Counted from the first letter of the stretch, positions 6,976 through 14,394 are shown. The stretch is 14,461 nt of DNA from an uncultured Collinsella sp. (GCA_958431945.1 CAUASQ010000030.1:1-14461); one strand, 5' to 3'. The notes: generated by a model not told the origin, from the sequence alone. Program-made: numbers and translations.

Positions 6976-8300
6976 GTCTGCAGACGCGGATTAAAGCCGC
7001 TGGCGCGGCCGCTGCGACTGCCCCCGTTGATGCGGGACGCCGCCGTGCCGTTAAACGCCGCACCAAGCGTGCGGTGATGGACCGCATGGGCTACGACGAG
7101 GTGGCGCGCATCAGCGCCTACGTCGACCCTGCCCTTGCCCGCTCTGAGCTACGTCCGGCGGTGGAAGCGGCGCTCAACGTGGAAGAGCCAACCGACTTGG
7201 CGACGCCTGAGCGTGAGACCATCATCGACGAGATTCTAGATGACGTGGTGGGCCTGGGACCTCTGCAGCCGCTCATCGAGGACGACACCGTTACCGAAAT
7301 CATGATTAACGGCTGTCGCTCTGCCTTTTTTGAGCGCAGTGGCGTTTTGTATCCCATTGAGCACGCGTTTGAGGACGACGAGCAGATCCGTGTGCTCATC
7401 GACCGCATCATCTCGCCGCTCGGCCGTCGTATCGACGAGCGTAGCCCCATCGTCAACGCCCGCCTCAAGACGGGTTATCGCGTCAACGCGGTGATTCCAC
7501 CCGTGGCGATCGACGGGCCAATCCTCACCATTCGTAAGTTCTCGGACCGTATCTGTTCGCTGGACGAGCTTGTGGGGTTGGGGTCACTGCCGCTTTGGTA
7601 TGCGCAGCTGCTGTCGTGCGCGGTGTCGTTGCGGCAGGACTTGGCGGTTGCGGGAGGCACGGGGTCAGGCAAGACCACGCTGCTCAACGCGCTGTCGTGC
7701 GAGATTTCCACTGGCGAGCGCATCGTGACGATCGAGGATTCCGCCGAGCTCAAGTTTGCGCATCACCCACACGTTGTTCGTCTGGAGGCGCGTGAGGCGT
7801 CAATCGAGGGCGAGGGTGCGGTGACGATTCGCGACCTGGTGACCAATGCCCTGCGTATGCGCCCCGACCGCATCGTCGTGGGCGAGGTGCGCGGTGCCGA
7901 GTGCTGCGACATGCTGCAGGCCATGAACACGGGCCACGATGGCTCGCTCACCACGCTCCATGCGGGCACCGAGCAGGAGACCGTGGTTCGCCTGACGCTG
8001 CTTGCGCGCTACGGCATCGATTTGCCGAGCGAGCTTATCGAAGAGCAGATCGCCATGGCGCTCGACGGCATCGTGATGTCCGAGCGTCATGCAGATGGTA
8101 GGCGCTTTGTGGCCTCATATTCGGGGGTTCACCGCGGCGTGTCGGGCGGCGTTGAGCTCGAACGCTACGTGACTTTTGATGCCGCCGAACGCACCTGGAC
8201 GCTCGACCGCGAGCCGCCGTTTATTGCGGAGGGCTTGCGGTCGGGAACGCTCACGCAAGAGGAGGTGGACGAATGGAGATCACTATGCCCCTCGTCGTAG
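6972..8300 (+). CDS. CpaF/TadA-type pilus motor ATPase
   Basis: The hexameric secretion ATPase (type II/IV secretion superfamily) that powers pilus assembly at the cytoplasmic face. At 442 aa it is of normal length. It shows an N-terminal helical domain with LGPLQPLIEDDTVTEIMING (95-114), Walker A GGTGSGKTT (228-236), Asp-box region IEDSAEL (254-260), Walker B with Glu304 (IVVGEVRG, 301-308) and His-box GHDGSLTTLHAG (321-332). All catalytic motifs appear intact. The start is an ATGA overlap with the preceding stop. The end overlaps tadB by 28 nt, so translation is probably coupled. Confidence 0.95.
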   Translation: MSLQTRIKAAGAAAATAPVDAGRRRAVKRRTKRAVMDRMGYDEVARISAYVDPALARSELRPAVEAALNVEEPTDLATPERETIIDEILDDVVGLGPLQPLIEDDTVTEIMINGCRSAFFERSGVLYPIEHAFEDDEQIRVLIDRIISPLGRRIDERSPIVNARLKTGYRVNAVIPPVAIDGPILTIRKFSDRICSLDELVGLGSLPLWYAQLLSCAVSLRQDLAVAGGTGSGKTTLLNALSCEISTGERIVTIEDSAELKFAHHPHVVRLEAREASIEGEGAVTIRDLVTNALRMRPDRIVVGEVRGAECCDMLQAMNTGHDGSLTTLHAGTEQETVVRLTLLARYGIDLPSELIEEQIAMALDGIVMSERHADGRRFVASYSGVHRGVSGGVELERYVTFDAAERTWTLDREPPFIAEGLRSGTLTQEEVDEWRSLCPSS

Positions 8301-9199
8301 GGGGTTTGGCGGGGCTTTATGTCGCGACGGCGTGTGGGGCAGAGCCTCGTGTGCCGCGGATGCCGCCGGCGGAGCTGGCGCGCCAGACGCTCGAATCGAT
8401 GGCGGAGAAGCTGCCAAGCGAGTTGACGGAAAACGATCTGCTGACAAAGATTGCCCGCTCGTGGGCGTCGCTGATCCCCGCAGATCGCCTTGGGCTTGCT
8501 ATTGAGGATAACGCGGCCCGTCTGGCATTTCTGCTGCTGTCGAGCGGTATCTGCAGCGTTTTGCTGGCCGTTGCGTCGTTGTCGCCCATCGGCTTTGTCT
8601 TGGGGCTGGTGGCGCCGTTTGGCGTGGGTGCCGCGCGTGACACCTTCGATCGCCGACGCGAACAGCATGATGTAGAAGAGGCCATGCCCGAGGCATTTAC
8701 AGCGTTATCCATGTCGCTTGCCTCGGGGCATTCGCTGGCACAGGGCATGCGCTTTGTGGGCGCCCATGCGCAAGAGCCGGTGCATACCGAGTTTTTGCGG
8801 GTGGCGGCGGCAATCGATTGCGGTATCTCGGCGACCGACGCACTCGATGACCTACTCGTTCGCATCGAAGCCCCCGGCCTTTCGCTTGTCACCTTGGCGC
8901 TCAAAGTATCGCAGCGTACCGGGGCTCCGCTTGCCGGCTTGCTGTCCGAGGCGTCGAGCATGGTGGGTGAGCGCATTGAGCTCAAACGCCGTCTGGACGT
9001 TAAGACGTCACAGGCGCGTATGTCGGCACACATGGTCGCGGCGATGCCGGCGGGCATGTGCGCGGTGTTGGCGCTGCTTTCGGCAGATTTTCGTCGCGGT
9101 CTTGCGACGCCTGCCGGCGCGGGCGCTGTGGTGCTGGGTCTTGCCCTCAACGCCGTTGCCCTGGTGGTTATCCGGCGCATTATGCGGGTGGAGCTATGA
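8273..9199 (+). CDS. tadB: TadB-like inner-membrane platform protein
   Basis: A 308-aa polytopic membrane protein with a type II secretion F (T2SSF) fold, expected to form the assembly platform with TadC on top of the TadA motor. Hydrophobic helices lie near 5-21, 82-101, 104-120, 252-270 and 281-301. The cytoplasmic T2SSF core spans about 136-250, with EAMPEAFTALSMSLASGHSL (136-155) a typical opening. AGGAGGT (8260-8266) lies 6 nt before the ATG and decides the start despite the 28-nt overlap with the upstream gene; ATG at 8285 is the alternative. It joins tadC by an ATGA overlap. Confidence 0.88.
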   Translation: MEITMPLVVGGLAGLYVATACGAEPRVPRMPPAELARQTLESMAEKLPSELTENDLLTKIARSWASLIPADRLGLAIEDNAARLAFLLLSSGICSVLLAVASLSPIGFVLGLVAPFGVGAARDTFDRRREQHDVEEAMPEAFTALSMSLASGHSLAQGMRFVGAHAQEPVHTEFLRVAAAIDCGISATDALDDLLVRIEAPGLSLVTLALKVSQRTGAPLAGLLSEASSMVGERIELKRRLDVKTSQARMSAHMVAAMPAGMCAVLALLSADFRRGLATPAGAGAVVLGLALNAVALVVIRRIMRVEL

Positions 9200-9837
9200 G
9201 CGCCCCGGTTGCAGTTGCGGCTTGCCTGTGCGCCCTGAGTGTATTTGTCGCGACGGGTTTGGATCGGGCGGATGCACGCAAGATCGCAGGGGCCTGCAAG
9301 CGCGAGGCGGTGCTGGTCGCTGCCGCGGGTCGCTCGGTGGTCGATGCTCTGACCGCGCGAGTGAAGGGCGCGGTTGGAGCGGGCGGCCCGGCGCGAGTGT
9401 CGCTCGGCGAAGTGTCCGAGATGATCGATGTTGTGCGCTTGGGTCTTTCGGCCGGTCTTTCGTTTGATGCGGCGCTTGAGATTTTCTGCGCCAACCGCCG
9501 GTCAGTGCTGGCTCTTCGCCTTGAGCGCGCCTGCATGGCGTGGCAGGTGGGCGTGGGCACGCGTGAGGACGAGTTGTTGGCCGCCGCGCGCGACCTGGAC
9601 GTGCGAGCGCTCGAGACCTTTGCCATCACGGTGGGGCAGGCGCTCGCCCTGGGTGCCCCACTTGCCGAGACGCTGGCCGCTCAAAGTCGCGAGATCCGTG
9701 CGGCTCATCGCGCCGCGGTCGAGCGCGAGATCGAGCGTGCACCCGTCAAGCTGCTGATTCCCACCGGCACGCTCATCTTGCCGGCGTTGCTTCTGTCCAT
9801 ATTGGGCCCGCTGCTGGGAGCAGGCGGGATGATGTAG
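9196..9837 (+). CDS. tadC: TadC-like inner-membrane platform protein (short)
   Basis: A second T2SSF-type platform protein, 213 aa. A hydrophobic N-terminal helix (about 3-20) is followed by a core with EMIDVVRLGLSAGLSFDAAL (75-94), the family's usual pattern, and a C-terminal hydrophobic segment (186-209). Most TadC proteins are near 300 aa, so the N-terminal half is reduced here. The ATG at 9196 overlaps the tadB stop by 4 nt; the open frame runs further upstream but only inside tadB. The ribosome binding site is weak, which fits translational coupling. Confidence 0.85.
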   Translation: MSAPVAVAACLCALSVFVATGLDRADARKIAGACKREAVLVAAAGRSVVDALTARVKGAVGAGGPARVSLGEVSEMIDVVRLGLSAGLSFDAALEIFCANRRSVLALRLERACMAWQVGVGTREDELLAAARDLDVRALETFAITVGQALALGAPLAETLAAQSREIRAAHRAAVEREIERAPVKLLIPTGTLILPALLLSILGPLLGAGGMM

Positions 9838-9847
9838 GGAGGAATAC

Positions 9848-10081
9848 ATGAACACGATGACCGACATTGCGGGCAAGGCTTGGAGCTGGGCTTTTTGCCG
9901 GGCATTCCGCGCTCGCCAGCATGCCAAGGCGCTGTTGCGGGAGGAGAGCGCGCAGGGCACTACCGAATACGCCATCTTGGTCGGCGTGCTCGTAGTGATC
10001 GCGATTATTGCCATCGTCGCGTTTAAGAGCAAAGTCGAAGAACTATGGAACGCGATCAAAGACGGCATCAACAGCCTGTAG
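9848..10081 (+). CDS. flp: Flp-type major pilin precursor
   Basis: Small pilin of 77 aa, probably the main fibre subunit. A basic cytoplasmic leader of about 35 residues is followed by REESAQGTTEYAILVG (31-46) and a hydrophobic helix (42-59), ending in a short polar tail. The Glu-Tyr pair (Glu40, Tyr41) is the family hallmark. With Glu at +5, cleavage would fall between Ala35 and Gln36, an Ala at -1 rather than the usual Gly. The strong ribosome binding site AGGGAGG (9836-9842) lies 5 nt before the ATG, and the gene has its own 10-nt gap from tadC, both consistent with high expression. Confidence 0.9.
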   Translation: MNTMTDIAGKAWSWAFCRAFRARQHAKALLREESAQGTTEYAILVGVLVVIAIIAIVAFKSKVEELWNAIKDGINSL

Positions 10082-10608
10082 GAGGCAGGCGGCCTGTTGG
10101 TTCGCCGCTGGTGCTCGTCTGTTTGCTCGTGGCAATAGCGGCGACGCTTTGGGGGCTGGGCGTTGCGCGGCAGCAGCGTCCAGGCGCTACTGCCGATTTG
10201 GGATCGGGCTCGGCGGCGGTGTCACAAGCGGAAGGCGCGCAAGATATGGGCGGTCAGAATGCCGCTGTCACGGCTCGGACCTTTTTGCAGGCACTCGACG
10301 AGCGGGCCGCCAGCGCGACGGAGCCGTCTACAGACAACGCGATTGCGGTTCGGCTCGCATGGTCCGAGGACCGGCCGATGACCGAGGCGGCAGCAGACTT
10401 GCTGCGCGCCTACCGCGAGGTGCCTACGGCCCAACTCGCCCTGAGCGGCTATCTCGATATTAAGGGCAACGTATGGGGCGCCATCGTGCGCGATGGGCGC
10501 GGCTGGGTCGATATGGTGACGGTTGCCGCGGATGCTGGCGATGCTTCGTGTCGTCTGCGCGCCGTGCGTCTGGTCCCGCAAACAATAAGCTCAAAGGAGG
10601 GATCGTGA
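10045..10608 (+). CDS. Unrecognised single-span membrane protein in the pilus operon
   Basis: I do not recognise this family. The 187-aa frame has an Arg-rich N terminus, one hydrophobic helix (about 19-38, then GLGVARQQ) and a probable exported domain of about 145 residues with an acidic/Ala-rich first part and a more ordered end around 132-160. It sits between two pilin genes in the same direction, so a pilus-linked role is likely. The start is uncertain: ATG at 10045 overlaps the pilin gene by 37 nt and has only a weak ribosome binding site. The strong AGGAGG at 10080-10085 has no start codon of this frame at proper distance (the next is GTG at 10111). The stop is 1 nt before the next start. 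Confidence 0.65.
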   Translation: MERDQRRHQQPVGGRRPVGSPLVLVCLLVAIAATLWGLGVARQQRPGATADLGSGSAAVSQAEGAQDMGGQNAAVTARTFLQALDERAASATEPSTDNAIAVRLAWSEDRPMTEAAADLLRAYREVPTAQLALSGYLDIKGNVWGAIVRDGRGWVDMVTVAADAGDASCRLRAVRLVPQTISSKEGS

Positions 10609-10609
10609 A

Positions 10610-10828
10610 ATGCATGGCATTCTGCGTGAGGAATCTGCCCAGGCGACGGTCGAATACGCCATCGTCACGGTGGCGCTGTTATCGATCGTGCTGGCGATCG
10701 CGGGACTTTGGCGTGCCGGCACCGATGGGCGCTTGGCGGCGCTGGTTGAGCGGGCGGCATCCCATGGCGTTGCCTCGACGTCGGTTATCGACGCCGCTGC
10801 GGCCGCTAAGGACATCGCGTTGTATTGA
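10610..10828 (+). CDS. Second Flp-like pilin
   Basis: A 72-aa pilin-like protein with a very short leader, LREESAQATVEYAIVTVA (5-22) and a hydrophobic helix (17-33). A longer Ala-rich tail follows. The motif matches that of the first pilin almost exactly, including Glu15-Tyr16 with Glu at +5 if cleavage follows Ala10. AAAGGAGG (10593-10600) lies 9 nt upstream of the ATG. It could be a minor pilin or an alternative fibre subunit. The 3' end overlaps the candidate start of the next gene. Confidence 0.82.
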   Translation: MHGILREESAQATVEYAIVTVALLSIVLAIAGLWRAGTDGRLAALVERAASHGVASTSVIDAAAAAKDIALY

Positions 10829-11300
10829 TATCGCGCGCGAGGACCGGGCGCAGTCTACGGTCGAGGCCGCTTTTTTGCTGCCGACGTTTCTGACACTCAT
10901 CCTTCTCGCGCTGCAACCGGTGTGCCTGCTCTATACGCGCGCGGTCATGGAGTCTGCCGCCGCCGAGACCGCGCGGCTCATGACCACGACGACGGCGGAG
11001 GACGACGATCTTAAGGAGTTCGCCCGCCGCCGACTTGCCGCAGTGCCCAACGTTTCGATCTTTCATGCCGGCGGGCCGTTGTCGTGGGATATCGAGCTTG
11101 GCCGGGCCGGTGCGGGTGGCGTCTCGTCCGTGTCCGTTTCCGGCGAGGTCAAGCCGTTGCCTGTGATCGGTGCGTTTGCGCAGGCTATGGGTGGTACCGC
11201 CGAGGGCGGCTACGTTGAGCTCAAGGTCGATGTCTCGTATCAATCACGTCCCGAATGGCTGGAGGGAGATTATGATTCGTGGATTGCTGCATGGGATTAA
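10764..11300 (+). CDS. TadE-like pseudopilin 1
   Basis: Up to 178 aa. It contains AREDRAQSTVEAAFLLPTFL (24-43), the typical TadE N-terminal pattern (T-V-E-x-A-x-x-L-P), then a hydrophobic helix (to about 57) and an exported domain of about 115 residues. TadE proteins are minor pseudopilins processed by the prepilin peptidase. The start is unclear. ATG at 10764 overlaps the preceding gene by 65 nt and has no good ribosome binding site, but gives a basic leader like that of the first pilin. TTG at 10770, or a rare ATT at 10824 overlapping the stop as ATTGA with AAGGA 11 nt upstream, are alternatives. The 3' end overlaps the TadG-like gene by 29 nt. Confidence 0.72.
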   Translation: MALPRRRLSTPLRPLRTSRCIDIAREDRAQSTVEAAFLLPTFLTLILLALQPVCLLYTRAVMESAAAETARLMTTTTAEDDDLKEFARRRLAAVPNVSIFHAGGPLSWDIELGRAGAGGVSSVSVSGEVKPLPVIGAFAQAMGGTAEGGYVELKVDVSYQSRPEWLEGDYDSWIAAWD

Positions 11301-13425
11301 GCGTTTCTGGTCTAGACGCGTTTTGACGCACCGTCCGAGCTGCCATCGCAAGCGAGGCGGCTTTATGGGTCGAGCCGGTGTCGATCTGTTTATCGAAGAC
11401 GGCGCCTATACCACGCTTTCTTCTGCCGTGGTCATCCTAGTGGTGCTCACATTGTTGTTTTCGTCGACCGCGGCGATATGGAGCATGTCGCGTGCCGGGG
11501 ATACCCAGGTGGCGGCTGATAGTGGCGCGCTGGCGGGTGCCAACGTAGTGTCGTCCTATCACACGGCTGCCACGGTGGTTGATGCGAGCATCTTGAGTCT
11601 GGGGCTGGCGGGGTTTGCCACGATCGGGACGGGCCTGGTCGCCATCCTCATCCCGGGTGCCGAGCCGGTTGCCGGCAATATGGTCGACACCGGGATTGAG
11701 ATCATTAAAACGCGCAACAAGTTTGCCAAAAGCGCATCGGAAGGCTTACAGAAAATCGAGACGGCCCTGCCGTATCTGATCGCCGCGCGTGCCACGCAGG
11801 CGGTGTCGGTGCAGGATACCGATAGTGTGACCTATACCGGTACGGCGCTTGCCGTGCCCAGGACATCCGAGTCTGACTTCGCTGCGCTCAAAGGATCAGA
11901 GATCTCGACCGATACCATTAAAGACACATCAGATGATTTAGAGGGTGCGGCCGAGGAGCTGCGGAAGGCTTCTGAGGACACGGCGAAGGCTAAAGAGCGT
12001 GCTTGGCTGGCGGATTGTGGTGGGTCTGACAAGGGCTCGGTCGGCAGCTGTTCTTGCATGTGGGAGCGTGCGAAAAGCCTAACGGATCTCTCCGGTGTTC
12101 AAAATCCGCATTACTCATCGAGCGTTACGTGGGAGCCCCAAGTTGCCCTTGATCGCGCGAAGGACTACTACCATTGGCGTCTGACAAATGAGAAGCCCCA
12201 CGGCTCGAGTGTCGAGATGAAGGCAGAGTCTGCGGCGCGTAAGGCGTTTTATACCTATGCGAGCGCGGAGGTCGATCGGGCACATATAACCGAGAACGGA
12301 GACAGGGTTTCCTCCTATATTCCGCTGCTGCCGCGCAACTCTGATGAGGTTCGGGCGACGGAGCTCTATACCGATGCGGTGTGGCCGACGAGCGTGAACG
12401 ATGACAAGGCGTATCTGCATTACGGGACGACCTGCCCTAACTATAAGAAAGGGACGCCGAGCGGATTTGCTTCGGTTGCCGATTACGATGGACAGGATAA
12501 ATGCAGCAAATGCCATTTTGGCGTTTCGTCGCTTGGTGCTGTTGCGGCGCCTTCAACCTCTATCGAAAACGGCTTCGAGTATCACTTTGACAAGTTTAAA
12601 GACGCCCTGGAAGGCTACGTCGAATGCCGCAACAAAGAGCTCGAGCTCGAACGTCAGACCGAAGACGAGACCGACCGTGTGAGCAATGCGTTTGACCAGG
12701 CCATTAAAGCGCTTTCGGGCGAGCGTCCGCGTATCGCCCCACCTGGCCGCAACGGCGTAGTCGCCTTTGCAGTTTCGGGTGATATTGCCAGCCCCGATCA
12801 ACTTAACTCTTCGTTTAACACGGCGGTTGAGCTTGGCAGTCGCGGTGCCATCTCTGCCGCGGTGCTGGCGCCCGATGAGGCGACGGCGCAAAACAACGTG
12901 CTTTCGCGATTTTTCTCGACATTGAAGGAACGCTCGGGCGGCGTTGCCGGCGTGCTCGACGGCGTCATGGATGTTTGGGGACGGCTACTCGTGGGATACG
13001 GTGATATCCAAGGCTCAGCCGACGAACTTATGGACGAGATGATTAAAGGCCTAGGAGGGGGCAGCGGCGCGTTGGGCTCCATCGCATCATGGCTCGGCGA
13101 TACCGTTTCGGCGTCCGTGGCGGCGCTGGGTTTGGAACCGTGCGACTTGCGCCTGCGAAAGCCAGTGCTGACCGATTCCGCCAATATCATTAAGAGTCCG
13201 GGGTCTGACATTGCGGGTCTCTCTCAAGCGCAAGACAAGCTGCGAAGTATTCCGTTGGGCGTGACCGATCCCAAGGCGCTTTGCGAGGCGTTGGAATATC
13301 AAGTCGAACGCACCATCAGCGGTACGGTGCTCACACTTGCGGAGATTCCTCTGCCCGGCGGCGGCTCCATCCCGCTTACCGTCGATGTCGCCACGCTGGT
13401 TGGCGCTCTGGGCGGTGGGTCGTAA
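11272..13425 (+). CDS. Large TadG-like pilus-associated protein
   Basis: 717 aa. A basic leader (1-30) precedes IEDGAYTTLSSAVVILVV (41-58) and a hydrophobic helix (about 51-70), followed by TQVAADSGALAGANVV (78-93), the signature of the TadG-like N-terminal region. A second hydrophobic stretch lies near 105-131. The rest is probably outside the cell. It includes an acidic/Lys-rich, coiled-coil-like stretch (205-245), two cysteine clusters (Cys249/260/262 and Cys388/411/414), a second charged helix (440-482) and a Gly-rich end. The middle third is visibly less GC-rich than its neighbours. By family it may be a tip or adhesin-like subunit; its exact role is unknown. GGAGG (11261-11265) lies 6 nt before the ATG. 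The stop overlaps the next start (TAATG). Confidence 0.78.
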   Translation: MIRGLLHGIKRFWSRRVLTHRPSCHRKRGGFMGRAGVDLFIEDGAYTTLSSAVVILVVLTLLFSSTAAIWSMSRAGDTQVAADSGALAGANVVSSYHTAATVVDASILSLGLAGFATIGTGLVAILIPGAEPVAGNMVDTGIEIIKTRNKFAKSASEGLQKIETALPYLIAARATQAVSVQDTDSVTYTGTALAVPRTSESDFAALKGSEISTDTIKDTSDDLEGAAEELRKASEDTAKAKERAWLADCGGSDKGSVGSCSCMWERAKSLTDLSGVQNPHYSSSVTWEPQVALDRAKDYYHWRLTNEKPHGSSVEMKAESAARKAFYTYASAEVDRAHITENGDRVSSYIPLLPRNSDEVRATELYTDAVWPTSVNDDKAYLHYGTTCPNYKKGTPSGFASVADYDGQDKCSKCHFGVSSLGAVAAPSTSIENGFEYHFDKFKDALEGYVECRNKELELERQTEDETDRVSNAFDQAIKALSGERPRIAPPGRNGVVAFAVSGDIASPDQLNSSFNTAVELGSRGAISAAVLAPDEATAQNNVLSRFFSTLKERSGGVAGVLDGVMDVWGRLLVGYGDIQGSADELMDEMIKGLGGGSGALGSIASWLGDTVSASVAALGLEPCDLRLRKPVLTDSANIIKSPGSDIAGLSQAQDKLRSIPLGVTDPKALCEALEYQVERTISGTVLTLAEIPLPGGGSIPLTVDVATLVGALGGGS

Positions 13426-13901
13426 TGAGTATCCGCATGCGTCTGCGCGAGGAGCGCGCCCAAGCGACGGTGGAGATGGCAATGGTTACGCCCGTTTTGC
13501 TGGTGCTGGCACTCATCGTATACAACGTCATGATCTTTGCCAGCGCTGTCGCGCGCTTCGACCGCGTGGTGCCCGACATCGTGTTGGCGCACGCCGTGGC
13601 GTCGGAGGGGGAGGGCGACGAAAGCTCTGCCGATGCCTCGGCGACGGTTCAGACTCAAATTCTGAATGCCATGAAAGGCTATGACTTGCAGATCGAAGTG
13701 TCGAGCGAGCAAGGCGCGGAGGCATCGGATGGTGGCCTGCTCTCCCTATCCGGTACGTTTAGGACCTACACCTGCACCATGCACTATGAGCCGTGGCCGA
13801 CTTCTTTCAGCATCGCTGGCGTTCCGCTGGGGGCGCCGACAACGTTGTCGCACGAGCGTGCGGTGACGGTCGATCCATGGCGTCCGGGGGTGGTCATGTG
13901 A
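13425..13901 (+). CDS. TadE-like pseudopilin 2
   Basis: 158 aa, with MRLREERAQATVEMAMVTPV (5-24) opening a hydrophobic helix (about 18-40) and an exported domain of about 115 residues holding a single cysteine (Cys117). The A-Q-A-T-V-E motif places Glu17 at +5 if cleavage follows Ala12, matching the other pilins of the operon. TadE/TadF family proteins are minor pseudopilins. The ATG shares one base with the preceding stop codon, so translation is probably coupled. The open frame extends upstream only within the TadG-like gene. Confidence 0.8.
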   Translation: MSIRMRLREERAQATVEMAMVTPVLLVLALIVYNVMIFASAVARFDRVVPDIVLAHAVASEGEGDESSADASATVQTQILNAMKGYDLQIEVSSEQGAEASDGGLLSLSGTFRTYTCTMHYEPWPTSFSIAGVPLGAPTTLSHERAVTVDPWRPGVVM

Positions 13902-14257
13902 CCGCGGTCTCGTCCTATATCGCCTACGCACGGGCGCTCAACAGGTTGGGCTGGACGCCGGCCGAGTTTGTGGTGGCGGAGTCGTTTACCGTGCGTCTGC
14001 GCGGTATGCTGGGACGGCGGCCGATTGCTGCCAGCGGACTGCCGCTTGTCATGGCGTTTCCGCGCTGTTCCTCGGTTCACACCTGCTTTATGGCCTATCC
14101 CATAGACATCGCCTTTATCGACCGTAGCGGTAACGTCCTCGAGCGCTACGAAAACGTCTGCCCTTGGCGTATGTGTTCCTGCCCCGGTGCCTGGGCGGCA
14201 CTCGAGCGCCCTTCAATCATTGTCTCGCCCCCTGCCGTTCAACGGGTGCCGGCATGA
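13898..14257 (+). CDS. DUF192 family protein
   Basis: 119 aa. It shows the DUF192 pattern: LRGMLGR (34-40), then FPRCSSVHTCFMAYPIDIAF (54-73), IDRSGNV (74-80) and a Pro-Trp pair (89-90). The biochemical function of the family is not established. DUF192 proteins occur near secretion and pilus genes, and the tight coupling here supports a link. The C-terminal part looks shorter than usual, lacking the LEL-x3-G tail typical of the family. Five cysteines are present (57, 63, 88, 93, 95), more than expected for its size. The GTG at 13898 overlaps the preceding stop by 4 nt; an in-frame ATG at 13877 is the alternative. No signal peptide is seen. Confidence 0.82.
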   Translation: MTAVSSYIAYARALNRLGWTPAEFVVAESFTVRLRGMLGRRPIAASGLPLVMAFPRCSSVHTCFMAYPIDIAFIDRSGNVLERYENVCPWRMCSCPGAWAALERPSIIVSPPAVQRVPA

Positions 14258-14370
14258 GAAGGTGGAGCGAAAACTTCTTTCTGCCGGTTGATGCTTCTGA
14301 TGTGCCGTTCTATAGCAGCGAGATTGTGGCCGATGTCGCGCTCAAAAACTTTTTTAAAATTCTCGGTTGA
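14254..14370 (+). CDS. Possible 38-aa small protein at the operon end
   Basis: A short frame beginning with an ATGA overlap on the DUF192 stop codon, the same coupling used elsewhere in this operon. The product starts MRRWSENFFLPVD and ends in KNFFKILG; it has no membrane helix and no recognisable family. The stop codon lies inside the -35 box of the tRNA promoter. No separate ribosome binding site is clear. It may be a real small protein or chance. Confidence 0.3.
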   Translation: MRRWSENFFLPVDASDVPFYSSEIVADVALKNFFKILG

Positions 14371-14394
14371 CCGGAGCGCGTCCTTGGTTATACT
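14367..14394 (+). promoter_or_regulatory. Promoter of the tRNA gene
   Basis: TTGACC (14367-14372, five of six) and TATACT (14389-14394, five of six) are 16 nt apart. Transcription would begin near 14401, about 26 nt before the tRNA. The leader contains a small hairpin, GCCTT (14401-14405) with AAGGC (14411-14415). This is the best promoter match in the window. Confidence 0.8.
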
